Shown here in pieces: positions 34,243-42,127 of a stretch of DNA of 64,000 nt (position 1 is its first letter; every line of letters begins with the position of its first letter). The DNA is taken from the NCBI GenBank assembly GCA_000403315.2, contig KE159636.1:1207358-1271357 (forward strand). The letters are read 5' to 3'. Origin of the DNA: Lachnospiraceae bacterium A2. GTDB taxonomy: Bacteria > Bacillota > Clostridia > Lachnospirales > Lachnospiraceae. Under the pieces are notes generated by a model that ran no database searches, was not told the origin of the DNA, and saw nothing but the letters and a program-made list of their open reading frames with translations. The translations under genes and the position numbers were made by a program.

Positions 34243-34266
34243 ATAGTTTTTATCTGCCAAAAGTAG

Positions 34267-34313
34267 TTGCTATTTACCGGCTTTAGAGTGATATATGTTA
34301 TGACCTCGGAAGG
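34267..34313 (+). promoter_or_regulatory. Conserved phage element, copy D
   Basis: It reads TTGCTATT, ten bases, AGAGTGATATATGT, then GACCTCGGAAGG. It lies between the excisionase and the HTH gene at 34343 and ends 29 bases before that start. Confidence 0.55.
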
Positions 34314-34342
34314 GGCAGAAATACGGATTGGAGGTTAAGAGG

Positions 34343-34573
34343 ATGAAACCACAGTTGCAGGACAAAGATGTTCTGACCGTCCAGGAGGCAGTAGAACATT
34401 TCAAGTTGAGCCGCAGAAAATTTTATGCATTGCTGAAAGAAGAAGGACTGCCTTTTGTTGCCTTTTACTTTAATGGACGGAGACTTATTCTCCGTTCAGA
34501 ATTTGTGAAGTATCTGGCGGGGCATCCGGAAATAAGGAGGAGGGAACCAAAATGTCAGGAAAGCCAGGGATGA
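34343..34573 (+). CDS. Excisionase-like HTH protein
   Basis: A 76-residue protein with VLTVQEAVEHFKLSRRKFYALLKEEGL and a wing-like FNGRRLILRSEFVKYL, i.e. a MerR/Xis-type winged helix. It is a second excisionase-like protein directly before the integrase and overlaps it by 22 bases. It may be the true recombination directionality factor for this integrase, or a repressor of it. The presence of element D upstream sets it apart from the xis at 34003. Confidence 0.7.
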   Translation: MKPQLQDKDVLTVQEAVEHFKLSRRKFYALLKEEGLPFVAFYFNGRRLILRSEFVKYLAGHPEIRRREPKCQESQG

Positions 34574-35829
34574 GACGTGATTCCAAACACAGGGTTCTCC
34601 GCAGGGGAGAATCCATCCGTGCAAACGGGAAATACCAGTTTAAATACCACATAAACGGGAAACCGCATTTTGTGTATAGCTGGAGGCTGGAGCCTACCGA
34701 TCCGCAGCCAGTAGGGACAAAGCCAGACCTTTCTTTAAGAGAAAAAGAAAAACTGATAGGGTATGACCTAGACAACCAATTGGACCCGTTGGGAAAGAAC
34801 ATAACAGTCAACGAATTGGTGGAGAGGTACCTTTCCACTAAAACGGGAGCAAAAAATAATACGAAGAATAATTATGGTTTTGTGAAAAACCTGCTGAAGA
34901 AGCAGGCGTTTGGCGATCTTAAGATCTCCAAAATAAAGACATCCGATGCAAAACTGTTCCTGATCAAGCTGCAACAGGAGGATAAAAAAGGCTACAGTAC
35001 CATCAAAACGGTTCGGGGAGTGCTGCGTCCCGCTTTCCAGATGGCGGTGGATGATGACGTGCTGAATAAAAACCCTTTCGGGTTTGAACTTGCCGGAGTG
35101 GTGGTAAACGACAGTGTAACGCGCGAAGCAGTCACAAAAGACCAGATGAGGAAATTCCTGAAATTCGTCCATGATGATGCAGTGTACTGCAAGTATTATG
35201 AGGTGGCCTATATCCTGTTCCATACAGGCATGAGGATTTCGGAATTCTGCGGCCTGACGCTTTCAGACATCGACCTGGAAAACAGGATTATAAATATCGA
35301 CCACCAACTGCAGCGCTCCTCAAGAATGGAGTACATCATTGAAAGCACCAAGACCAATGCGGGAACCAGGAAACTGCCGATGACGGATGATGTGGCGCAG
35401 TGCTTCTGGGCAATCATTGAGGACAGGGAGACGCCGAAGCATGAGCGTATCATAGACGGGTATGGAGGGTTCCTTTTTACAGATAAGAACGGCTACCCGG
35501 AAGTGGCGATGCATTGGGAACACCGTTTCAAACATATGCTGAACCGCTACAATGAGATTTACCGGGTGCAGATGCCGAAGATCACGCCCCATGTCTGCAG
35601 GCATACCTATTGCAACAATATGGCAAAAGCGGGGATGAATCCGAAAACATTACAATACCTAATGGGACACAGCGATATTGGCGTCACGCTGAACACATAT
35701 ACACATCTTGGACTGGAGGATGCAGAGGGCGAACTGAAACGGATGGAAGAATTGGAAAATGCGAGGAAGGAGCTGGGTAAGACAAAAGGGGAAACCCCCG
35801 TGTCGCAGAAAATGTTCCGGGCAATTTAA
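34552..35829 (+). CDS. int: Tyrosine integrase of the prophage
   Basis: A 425-residue site-specific recombinase of the Tn916 type. It has an N-terminal arm-binding part (RRDSKHRVLRRGESIRANGK), a core-binding SAM-like domain (VNELVERYLSTKTGAKNNTK), and a catalytic domain. Catalytic features are TGMRISEFCGL (Arg), HVCRHTYCNNMAKAG (H-x-x-R) and LMGHSDIGVTLNTYTH (His and the Tyr nucleophile). The closest relative in the window is the integrase at 42436, about 60% identical by eye. Both elements use the same core sequence. Confidence 0.95.
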   Translation: MSGKPGMRRDSKHRVLRRGESIRANGKYQFKYHINGKPHFVYSWRLEPTDPQPVGTKPDLSLREKEKLIGYDLDNQLDPLGKNITVNELVERYLSTKTGAKNNTKNNYGFVKNLLKKQAFGDLKISKIKTSDAKLFLIKLQQEDKKGYSTIKTVRGVLRPAFQMAVDDDVLNKNPFGFELAGVVVNDSVTREAVTKDQMRKFLKFVHDDAVYCKYYEVAYILFHTGMRISEFCGLTLSDIDLENRIINIDHQLQRSSRMEYIIESTKTNAGTRKLPMTDDVAQCFWAIIEDRETPKHERIIDGYGGFLFTDKNGYPEVAMHWEHRFKHMLNRYNEIYRVQMPKITPHVCRHTYCNNMAKAGMNPKTLQYLMGHSDIGVTLNTYTHLGLEDAEGELKRMEELENARKELGKTKGETPVSQKMFRAI

Positions 35830-35843
35830 TTGAGGAAATGATA

Positions 35844-35875
35844 GGAAGGCGCTCTGCTTCGGCAGGGCGTTTTCC
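35844..35875 (+). terminator. Terminator after the prophage integrase
   Basis: A 14-base stem (GGAAGGCGCTCTGC with GCAGGGCGTTTTCC, some G-T pairs) and a TTCG loop, followed by ATTTG. It stands 15 bases after the integrase stop. Confidence 0.6.
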
Positions 35876-35972
35876 ATTTGTGTGATATGGAATAGTATTG
35901 AAAATGTGGTGGTATGAACAGATGACTTCTGCTATAATAAGGAAAGCGTTATTGCATCCGTATCGTTAAAAG

Positions 35973-36037
35973 ATGCACACCCCTAAACCTAAAATGCACC
36001 CCCCCTATCCCAAAAATCGGAGTAGTTTTGCACCCCC
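35973..36037 (+). repeat. GCACCCC repeats, candidate integrase arm sites of the prophage
   Basis: Three similar direct sites: ATGCACACCCC (35973-35983), ATGCACCCCCCC (35994-36005) and TTGCACCCCC (36028-36037). They lie between the integrase and the core. In Tn916-type systems, short repeats in this place bind the integrase N-terminal domain. Matching sites are expected at the left end, outside the window. The rest of 35876-36199 shows no gene. Confidence 0.4.
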
Positions 36038-36199
36038 TGTCCGACTACGGAAAGACTACGAATGAGGGATGTGATTTGCTACGATTTGCCCTATTTTGCA
36101 AAAAGTGTAGTACAACAGGGGTGATAAAACTAAAAAATATAAGCCCGCAAAACGTGCCAAAACACGGCACTTCTGGGCATTTTGAGAAAGGAAAAAATT

Positions 36200-36238
36200 A
36201 TGATAAAAATACTTTTCGTCTGCCACGGCAGGATGTAA
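36200..36238 (+). other. Attachment site 1 in the 5' end of an LMW tyrosine phosphatase gene
   Basis: After GAAAGGA a start codon opens MIKILFVCHG, the beginning of low-molecular-weight protein tyrosine phosphatases, and the frame then stops after two more codons. The core GTCTGCCACGGCAG (36218-36231) is identical to that at 43829-43842. The preceding codons differ from that copy by synonymous changes, showing that each element carries its own version of the gene start. Confidence 0.75.
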
Positions 36239-36292
36239 ACCATACTCTCCTACCCGGCAAAATAAAGGCGAAATGATACAGGAAGAACTAAA

Positions 36293-36311
36293 TTTACCAT
36301 AAAATTACCAT
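36293..36311 (+). repeat. Left arm sites TTTACCAT / ATTACCAT
   Basis: Two direct copies, 36293-36300 and 36304-36311, about 60 bases inside the left core. The same motif occurs near the right core. They are candidate arm-type integrase sites. Confidence 0.45.
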
Positions 36312-36340
36312 TTTTAGACCCAAACTCGTTTTTATGAAAT

Positions 36341-36371
36341 TTGACAATATGCGTAAAATAGAAAATATAAT
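36341..36371 (+). promoter_or_regulatory. Putative promoter of the RelA/SpoT pair
   Basis: TTGACA (36341-36346) and TATAAT (36366-36371) with a long spacer of 19 bases lie 30 bases before the gene start. Confidence 0.45.
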
Positions 36372-36401
36372 AATTACATAAATAAAAAAGCAGGAAAAGT
36401 T

Positions 36402-37067
36402 ATGAACAAACCAGAAGAATATACAAAGGTAGCGGAAAATTTGGTAGATATTTTGAAAAAAGATGGATTATCGTTAGAAAAACTAGAAGAATTATCATAT
36501 CATTCCCATTTAGGCATTCGTCTGAAAAAGAATCTGCATTACTTTGATAAAGATTCATTATTCAGGGAATTGGATGAAGTGAATGCGTGGTATGATTCCT
36601 GTGACGGTTTGCATGATATTGTCACTGACTACCGGATAAAAAGCATACAATCCGCCCGGTTAAAATATGAGCGTTATTATCCAGACCACCAGATGGGAAA
36701 AGTATTCAATGATATGTTGGGATTTCGTGCGCTTTGTGATAATTATGAGGATGTACTGCAATTATCAGCGTGTGAAAATATCCGTGTTGCCGATATGTCA
36801 ATGGGAAAAGCAAATGATGATGGTTACCGGGGCATACATGTATATTATCAGTTGAGCAGTTATCATTATCCGATAGAAATTCAATATAATACCTACTATG
36901 ACAGGCAATTACACAACTGGCTTCATAAATATGTATATAAACGTGACTACGGTAACAAAATTGGCTGTATCTTGCGAAAAGAATATGAAGATGGTAAAAT
37001 CAGGACAGAAAAAGAGTTTGTGGAGGTGCAAAACCATGTGTTATCTGATAGCAAAGAAATTCAATGA
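36402..37067 (+). CDS. RelA/SpoT-domain nucleotidyltransferase-like protein
   Basis: A 221-residue stand-alone RelA/SpoT-fold protein. Matching patterns are YRIKSIQSARLKYER (basic substrate helix), FNDMLGFRALCDNYEDVL near 107, DDGYRGIHVYYQL near 145 and PIEIQYNTYYDRQLHNWLH near 163. There is no hydrolase or TGS domain, so it has the size of small alarmone synthetases or of their toxic relatives (toxSAS), which make ppGpp/ppApp or pyrophosphorylate tRNA. The last 32 bases overlap a small second gene, an arrangement typical of toxin-antitoxin pairs. Activity is not proven by sequence. Confidence 0.75.
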   Translation: MNKPEEYTKVAENLVDILKKDGLSLEKLEELSYHSHLGIRLKKNLHYFDKDSLFRELDEVNAWYDSCDGLHDIVTDYRIKSIQSARLKYERYYPDHQMGKVFNDMLGFRALCDNYEDVLQLSACENIRVADMSMGKANDDGYRGIHVYYQLSSYHYPIEIQYNTYYDRQLHNWLHKYVYKRDYGNKIGCILRKEYEDGKIRTEKEFVEVQNHVLSDSKEIQ

Positions 37068-37281
37068 TATGGGCTGTATTGCATTGCAGACGGTACACGG
37101 TCGTCATTTGGCGGATTTTAAAAGAACGCTGATTGCAGAAATAGGTACAGAGGAAGTCCAGTTAGTCACAATCAGCCGACCTTCCGCATATGGGGAATAT
37201 GAACCATACCGTTTTGTAGATACAGAACAGGAATTTGAACAGGAAGTGAAAAAATTATCACTTTCAGAGGTAAATCAATGA
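37036..37281 (+). CDS. Small partner of the RelA/SpoT protein (DUF6718-like)
   Basis: An 81-residue protein starting at ATG 37036 behind GGAGGT, inside the end of the RelA/SpoT gene. It begins CYLIAKKFNDMGCIALQTVHG and has VQLVTISRPSAYGEYEPY and an acidic C-terminus (EQEFEQEVKKL). The opening resembles the DUF6718 group, function unknown. The 32-base overlap implies coupled synthesis. The simplest guess is an antitoxin or regulator of the upstream enzyme (inference). Confidence 0.6.
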   Translation: MCYLIAKKFNDMGCIALQTVHGRHLADFKRTLIAEIGTEEVQLVTISRPSAYGEYEPYRFVDTEQEFEQEVKKLSLSEVNQ

Positions 37282-37478
37282 ACACGAAAAAGCCTGTCAA
37301 TCCCTTTACCGCAGGCACTCGTAAGAGTGGGGATTTACAGGCGGAAAACAGAGAACATAATAGCGCAAGGGATATTTCAAAGCATTACTTGAAATATCCC
37401 TTGATTATCTTTTATCTGCTGGTGTGGTGTCATTGGTTAAACCGGCGATATAATCTAATGACACATGGTAAAATTTAG
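37278..37478 (+). CDS. Possible small protein, probably truncated
   Basis: A 66-residue frame whose ATG overlaps the previous stop (ATGA). The first ~33 residues (KKPVNPFTAGTRKSGDLQA) look coding. The rest reads through a hairpin and the antisense of the XRE gene. I do not recognise it; it may be the stump of a longer gene. Confidence 0.3.
   Translation: MNTKKPVNPFTAGTRKSGDLQAENREHNSARDISKHYLKYPLIIFYLLVWCHWLNRRYNLMTHGKI
37366..37403. terminator. Perfect 15-bp hairpin after the XRE gene
   Basis: CAAGGGATATTTCAA (37366-37380) pairs exactly with TTGAAATATCCCTTG (37389-37403) around an 8-base loop. It begins one base past the stop codon of the leftward XRE gene and follows the rightward RelA/SpoT operon. 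It is likely a shared terminator although T-tracts are weak. Confidence 0.5.
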
Positions 37479-37635
37479 CAAGCGTAATCGCCAGTTCAAA
37501 AGGCAGTTCCCTTTTGCCGGTCTCATAGTTATGGTATGTTGTTCTCTGCATATGAAGTAAATCAGCAAGTTTTCTTATGGACAAGTCCTTATCTTCTCTT
37601 AAATCTCTTAATCTTGGATAATATCCCATATTCAT
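37405..37635 (-). CDS. XRE-family repressor
   Basis: A 76-residue helix-turn-helix protein (RLRDLREDKDLSIRKLADLL, then HMQRTTYHNYETGKRELPFE), with DNA-binding helices near residues 14-45. It starts at 37635, or at a second Met at 37629. Two palindromic sites lie 14 and 45 bases upstream in the divergent promoter region, so it most likely represses its own gene and the rightward promoter. The target gene downstream is the secreted protein at 37820. Confidence 0.8.
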   Translation of the reverse strand: MNMGYYPRLRDLREDKDLSIRKLADLLHMQRTTYHNYETGKRELPFELAITLAKFYHVSLDYIAGLTNDTTPADKR

Positions 37636-37641
37636 CACCCA

Positions 37642-37699
37642 TTGACAGTGTACAACATATGATGTACAATTATCGCGAGTGTCCAACATATGATGGACA
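37642..37699 (+). promoter_or_regulatory. Rightward promoter with two XRE operators
   Basis: TTGACA (37642-37647), a 17-base spacer and TACAAT (37665-37670) make a good promoter. Two palindromes share the centre CATATG: TGTACAACATATGATGTACA (37649-37668) and TGTCCAACATATGATGGACA (37680-37699). Their centres are 31 bases apart, about three helical turns. The first fills the promoter spacer. This layout fits repression by a dimer or tetramer of the adjacent XRE protein. Confidence 0.7.
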
Positions 37700-37819
37700 A
37701 AATAAAATGAAAAGGGGGATAGAAATGAAAGGAAAAGGTACATAAGAAATATTGACAGAAGTAAAAAGACAGACAAGTACAAGAGAGATTTATGATTTTC
37801 AGCTACGAAAGGAGAAAAT

Positions 37820-38503
37820 ATGAACGTAAGAAAAAAGATGTTTAATCGTTTTATTGCCGGATGTATGGCTTTATTTGTTGCCATTACAGCATTTCCGGTA
37901 AATAGCTACGCAAAATATCCTACATTAGAAACGCCATATAAAACACTAGTGGTTGGTAGTACCCAGATGACAATGCACGATTATACTGATGACGAGGATA
38001 CCATGTTAGGTTGTTTTGTAGTGCCAGAAACAGGAAAATATTCAATAACGCTAGCGAATAATGGTTCTATGGATGCGAGATATTTACTATTGAATGAGAA
38101 TTTATCAGAAATTGATTCAACTCGAAAATTTATAGGAGAAGAACCTTTGACATCATATACATTTGATAATATGACATTAAAGAAAAATCAAAAAGTATAT
38201 GTATATATAGACGGATTTGATGATGGATTATTAGCGGTAAAGATTACAATTAAACAGACAAATGTTGCACATTCATCAAAGCAACCACAGCTAAATAAAA
38301 AGGCAGTGTCTTTGGCAAGGAATAAGAAAGTAACCTTAAAATTAAAGAACAACAAGAAAAAGGTCATATGGGTATCAAGTAATAAAAGGATAGCAACGGT
38401 AACGTCAAAAGGAGTTGTAAAAGCTAAGAAAAAAGGAACTGCATACATTTATGCAATCGCAAATCATAAATTGTACAAATGTAAAATTTCTGTGTACAGA
38501 TAG
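37820..38503 (+). CDS. Secreted protein with C-terminal Ig-like (Big2) domain
   Basis: A 227-residue protein. Residues 1-31 are a signal peptide (RKKMFNRFIAGCMALFVAIT, cleavage after SYA). The middle (~35-150) is a beta-rich domain with ETGKYSITLANNGSMDARY, like bacterial pre-peptidase-type C-terminal domains. Residues ~160-227 follow the bacterial Ig-like group 2 pattern (VIWVSSNKRIATVTSKGVVKA, GTAYIYAIA). It lacks a wall anchor and is probably released or held by the basic segment. Repression by the XRE protein is likely. Confidence 0.7.
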   Translation: MNVRKKMFNRFIAGCMALFVAITAFPVNSYAKYPTLETPYKTLVVGSTQMTMHDYTDDEDTMLGCFVVPETGKYSITLANNGSMDARYLLLNENLSEIDSTRKFIGEEPLTSYTFDNMTLKKNQKVYVYIDGFDDGLLAVKITIKQTNVAHSSKQPQLNKKAVSLARNKKVTLKLKNNKKKVIWVSSNKRIATVTSKGVVKAKKKGTAYIYAIANHKLYKCKISVYR

Positions 38504-38670
38504 AATGTTTTATTTGAAATATAAAGGAGCTATCGTTTGTTCTGCTTGTCGGATAATTGATATCCCCTTTCATGCTTATGATACGGAATTGCGGTATTTT
38601 TAGATAGAAAAAAGCAGACAGGACAGAAAAATCATAAAGGAAGAAAATCAGTAACGGAGGAAGAAACGCT

Positions 38671-39570
38671 ATGGAAGATAAAAAAATAAATTGGTATCTC
38701 GTTGACATTATAGCGAAATATCACACTGCTCCACTTCAAACAATCAGCTATTTAATAGCTTATGGTACAGAAATAATCGGTATTATATCAGCATTATTGT
38801 TTGTCGGATATTATATTAAAAAAGATGGAACACAAGATGGATTCCACAGGTATATTCCATACATCAGTTATACAGAGGGATTACTTTATACTATATTGGA
38901 AATTCTTTTTTTTATATCGTTTTTATTGCTATGTATTACTTATTTGAAATCAAATAAGGGAATGAAAAAAGTTCTAATGATTATCGGAATGTCAATTTTT
39001 ATCACAGGAGTATTGTTTATAGCAGGTTTGGAGATATTGTCAAGTTTGTCTATCTATATATCAATATATGCATTTGCAGGAACATATTTCTGGACAATGT
39101 TTTTTTCTGCCCTATTGCCTATAATACTGGTAATTATAGATTTTAATTTGAGGATGTATGGGAAGAAATGGTTATTTTCTTTTATTAGGACACTCTTTGT
39201 AATTTCTTCACTTCTTGCTATGGCTTTAGACGGAGGGCATATAGATGGGAACACTATTATACCAACGTTACTATTTTTGATTCTTCCAATTACGGTATAT
39301 GTATATTATGGATTAAAATTTATGTGTCCGTACTGCAAAAAGGGATTTGCATTGAAAAAAACAGGTTCTTCCATTGTGTGAGAAAGAGACATAAGTATCA
39401 GGAAACAGGAAAAAACGGTGCAATATAACAATTTCAATCAGGAAATATCCCATTCTGTAACAGATAGATATGTTCCGGGAACAGAAACAACTTACAGATT
39501 GGATTATGTATGCAGATATTGTGGCAGTATGTGCAGAAAAAGAAAAATCCAGAAAACAATAAATGAATAA
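38671..39570 (+). pseudogene. Membrane protein with zinc ribbon, split by a nonsense codon
   Basis: ATG 38671 follows GGAGGAAG. The 236-residue frame has about five hydrophobic helices and reaches MCPYCKKGFALKKTGSSIV before a TGA at 39379-39381. The same frame stays open for 63 more codons (ERDISIRKQEKTV ... VCRYCGSMCRKRK) to a TAA at 39568-39570. The second pair of cysteines completes a CxxC...CxxC zinc ribbon with the first, so the TGA is most likely a mutated TGG. If the stop is real, the membrane part alone would be made. The function is unknown. Confidence 0.6.
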
Positions 39571-39699
39571 TTTTATGAAAAGCAATTTGGTAATATGTCA
39601 AGAGGAAAATGAAAAAGATTTTTCTGGAAAAGGGTAAAAAAGGGTAACCTTAATAGACCTACGGCCAGATAAGAACGTAAGTTCGATGTTCGATATGGA

Positions 39700-40980
39700 T
39701 TACCTACTCTTTTCCGGAGAGTAGAGTTGGCCCTTGTCCAGCAGACCGAAGAGCAGACGTATAAATTTACGGGAAGTCAACGCGAGTGCTCGTTTATGCT
39801 GATGGTTTCTTGTCTCAGCATATTTCCTGTCATAGAATGCTTTGTATTCAGGACAGTGTCTTATAACACTTCCGGCAGCTTCTATAATGTAGTAGCGCAG
39901 GTATCTGTTGCCAGCCTTGCTCATGTGTCTGTCTTCGGCTACGAAGTCGCCAGAATCATTATCGTTCCAAACGATACCGCAGTATTTTGCGAGGGCATTG
40001 GCATTAGGAAAAGCCTTAATAGAACCCATTTCGGCTAAGATACCGGCTGAATAAACTTTACCGATTCCTGGAACGGAATTCAGTACCGTGTACTCGTCAG
40101 GGTTTAGTCCCTGAACTGTTTGAAGGATTGCCTTATCAATCGCCTTGAGTTCCCTTTCAAAGGAACTGATACAGTTAAAGGAAGAAGCGATTGAGATAGT
40201 AAGCGGCTCATAGAGGCATTTATCAAGCCGGTATGAGTTGCGGGCTGCAGCCTGTAAGATTTTTGCTGTTTCTTCCGGGTCAGCAATACGCCCCCTGCTC
40301 TTAGAGTTAATAAAAGCGACGAGGTCTTCTACTGATGAGTTTACGATATCTTCGTTCGTAGTGTACTCAGTAAGGGTGGCTTCCGCTGTGGCACCGTATT
40401 TGTTTGCGAATGGGTGCTGCCCATCACGGAGTAATGCGTATTCACTGAACTTGAGATAAATGTTGTTAAGCATGTAAGTCTTTTCCCTTGCGATGCATTC
40501 AGTGATGTGCATACGGTGTCTGGTAAGACGCTGGAGGGCAAGGTATTGGGAACCACGCCATGGTTTGACTGCAATACGTCCTACGCGGGCAAAATCAGCG
40601 ATCACATAGGAATCAATGCCATCGTTCTTTCCGATGTCGTTAAAGGACTTCTTGTAGTTCTTGGCTTCCTTTGGGTTGAGACAGTAAACCCTGACAGAAA
40701 ATGGCGCAAGCAGGCCACTGGCAGAAAGATAATTAGCCAGATGGACACCATAGAAACCAGTGGATTCCATACCGGTCACAACGTATTTGAACTGATGGTT
40801 ATGCCCTAACACATCAGAGATCATCTGTTCCATAAGAACTGCACCTTCCTGAGTGTTTTCTACGGGTTTCATCCTGATGTAGAACTTCTCATTGAAATCA
40901 AGTGCAGAAATAACATGGATACGGGATGCAATGCCAATCCCAACAAACAGTGTTGAGAGGTAATCAATAGGTTCTTTCAC
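39700..40980 (-). CDS. IS110-family transposase
   Basis: A 426-residue DEDD transposase. The N-terminal RuvC-like part has FVGIGIASRIHVISA, a conserved Glu in VTGMESTGFYG near 70, and the segment NPKEAKNYKKSFND followed by DGIDSYVIA near 120. The C-terminal half has LNSVPGIGKVYSAGILAEMG near 300, KYCGIVWNDND, and the Ser-containing LRYYIIEAAGSV near 363, the IS110 Tnp domain. IS110 elements move through a structured guide RNA made from their own non-coding end. Here the long gap lies upstream of the gene (to the right). Confidence 0.92.
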   Translation of the reverse strand: MKEPIDYLSTLFVGIGIASRIHVISALDFNEKFYIRMKPVENTQEGAVLMEQMISDVLGHNHQFKYVVTGMESTGFYGVHLANYLSASGLLAPFSVRVYCLNPKEAKNYKKSFNDIGKNDGIDSYVIADFARVGRIAVKPWRGSQYLALQRLTRHRMHITECIAREKTYMLNNIYLKFSEYALLRDGQHPFANKYGATAEATLTEYTTNEDIVNSSVEDLVAFINSKSRGRIADPEETAKILQAAARNSYRLDKCLYEPLTISIASSFNCISSFERELKAIDKAILQTVQGLNPDEYTVLNSVPGIGKVYSAGILAEMGSIKAFPNANALAKYCGIVWNDNDSGDFVAEDRHMSKAGNRYLRYYIIEAAGSVIRHCPEYKAFYDRKYAETRNHQHKRALALTSRKFIRLLFGLLDKGQLYSPEKSR

Positions 40981-41340
40981 GGATCGTCACCACCTTTCAA
41001 TAAAAATGAAGAAGAGTAACCATGGCTTATCCCAGATCACTACGCCGCCCTAAACCTCGCGTTATGAGCATTACCTGGCAGAAATACCCTGCTGGTGGCT
41101 AGATACCAGGATGCAGCATTTGTGTAATAAGTCTTAGCGTAGCGTTAGGGCTGCATGCTTTCTTGGCAATAGCAGAAGCTTTGCTGGAGCGACAGAGCAG
41201 TGACCATAGCTACAGTTCTTATGAACCTTATTGTAACATCTGGGGCCATGACTATAAAGTAACTTATTAACCAATAGACAGAGAATGGATGAGCCAGCAT
41301 GATTGAAGAAGAATCTTCGGAAAGGATGTTTAGAATTATC
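40981..41340 (-). ncRNA. IS110 5' non-coding region, candidate bridge RNA
   Basis: About 350 bases upstream of the transposase have no ORF but many short inverted repeats (e.g. CTAGATACCAGG near CCTGCTGGTGGCTAG; TTAGCG/CGCTAA around 41140-41155). In IS110-group elements this region encodes the bridge RNA that pairs with donor and target. The exact ends of the IS and of the RNA cannot be fixed by reading alone. Confidence 0.4.
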
Positions 41341-41486
41341 CTTCTGTCTAATCAAAAAAAGAATAAGTCTGTAAGCTGTTTTTCTTGCTTACAAACTTAT
41401 TATACGAGGAGCGTTGAACAGGGAATAGTGTGTGAAATGGGTGGCGGTATGTTTCGGAGAAACAAAGCGGAGCGACCGCCACCGCC

Positions 41487-41518
41487 CCCTAGGGGGCACA
41501 CTACGACACCCCCTAGGG
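41487..41518 (+). other. Rolling-circle double-strand origin (nick hairpin)
   Basis: CCCTAGGGGG (41487-41496) pairs exactly with CCCCCTAGGG (41509-41518) around the loop CACACTACGACA. CTACGAC in the loop is the nick motif of pMV158-type plasmids (TACTACG/AC). It stands 10 bases before the Rep_2-type gene, the typical place for this origin. Confidence 0.75.
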
Positions 41519-41528
41519 ACATTGTTCA

Positions 41529-42113
41529 ATGTTCATAAAAAATATGGAGAAGAAAAGGACAAGGAATTGGGCGACGGTGGTTTACCCGGAATCTGCCCCT
41601 GATGACTGGATAATAAAGTTACAGGAGCAATGTGTTCCTGCTCTGATTTCACCGTTGCATGATAAAGACATTAATGCAGATGGAACACGGAAAAAAGAGC
41701 ATTATCATGTGATGATACTGTTTGAAGGGGTAAAGACCAGTGAACAGGCGAAAGAAGTGTTTTCTGCAATAGGCGGTGTAGGGATTGAACCATTGAAATG
41801 CGCAAGGGCATATGCAAGATATCTCTGCCATTTAGATAATGCCGAGAAAGCACAGTATGATATTGAGAATGTGATTTCATGTTCGGGGGCTGATTATATG
41901 GCAATGATAAGCCTTGCAACAGATAAATACAGCGCCATTGGAGAGATGTTAGAGTTTTGCATACAAAACGAAATAGTAAGCTATGCAAGGTTGCCTTTGT
42001 TTGCAAAAGAGAACCGTCAGGATTGGTTTCGGGTACTGTGCGATAATGGTACGTTGACAATAGTACAGTTCCTTAAATCAAGGTATTGGGAAATCAATAA
42101 ATATGAACAATGA
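41529..42113 (+). CDS. rep: Rolling-circle replication initiator (Rep_2 family)
   Basis: A 194-residue protein (ATG 41529; ATG 41544 is in frame and also lacks a clear ribosome binding site). The start RTRNWATVVYPESAPDDW is followed by ALISPLHDKD (first His pair) and KKEHYHVMILFEG (HxH metal site). ARAYARYLCHLDNAEKAQYD comes next, where a nucleophilic Tyr is expected. These are the Rep_2/pMV158 RepB landmarks. It nicks the adjacent hairpin and begins rolling-circle replication, probably after excision of the element. Its stop is followed by the xis remnant. Confidence 0.88.
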   Translation: MFIKNMEKKRTRNWATVVYPESAPDDWIIKLQEQCVPALISPLHDKDINADGTRKKEHYHVMILFEGVKTSEQAKEVFSAIGGVGIEPLKCARAYARYLCHLDNAEKAQYDIENVISCSGADYMAMISLATDKYSAIGEMLEFCIQNEIVSYARLPLFAKENRQDWFRVLCDNGTLTIVQFLKSRYWEINKYEQ

Positions 42114-42127
42114 TACAGGAGATTGGC

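Larger units (their letters stand above)
1..36231 (+). mobile_element. Prophage (HK97-type siphophage), right part; left end outside window
   Basis: Phage genes run almost without a break in one direction: replication, late regulator, HNH, small terminase, accessory genes, large terminase, portal, protease, capsid, neck, tail, holin, endolysin, then excisionase and integrase. The right boundary is placed at the core GTCTGCCACGGCAG (36218-36231), which lies in a copy of a phosphatase gene start and recurs at 43829-43842. The lysogeny repressor is not seen and presumably lies left of the window. A broken SNF2 gene and an IS within the tail operon suggest the prophage may no longer be fully functional. 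Confidence 0.85.
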
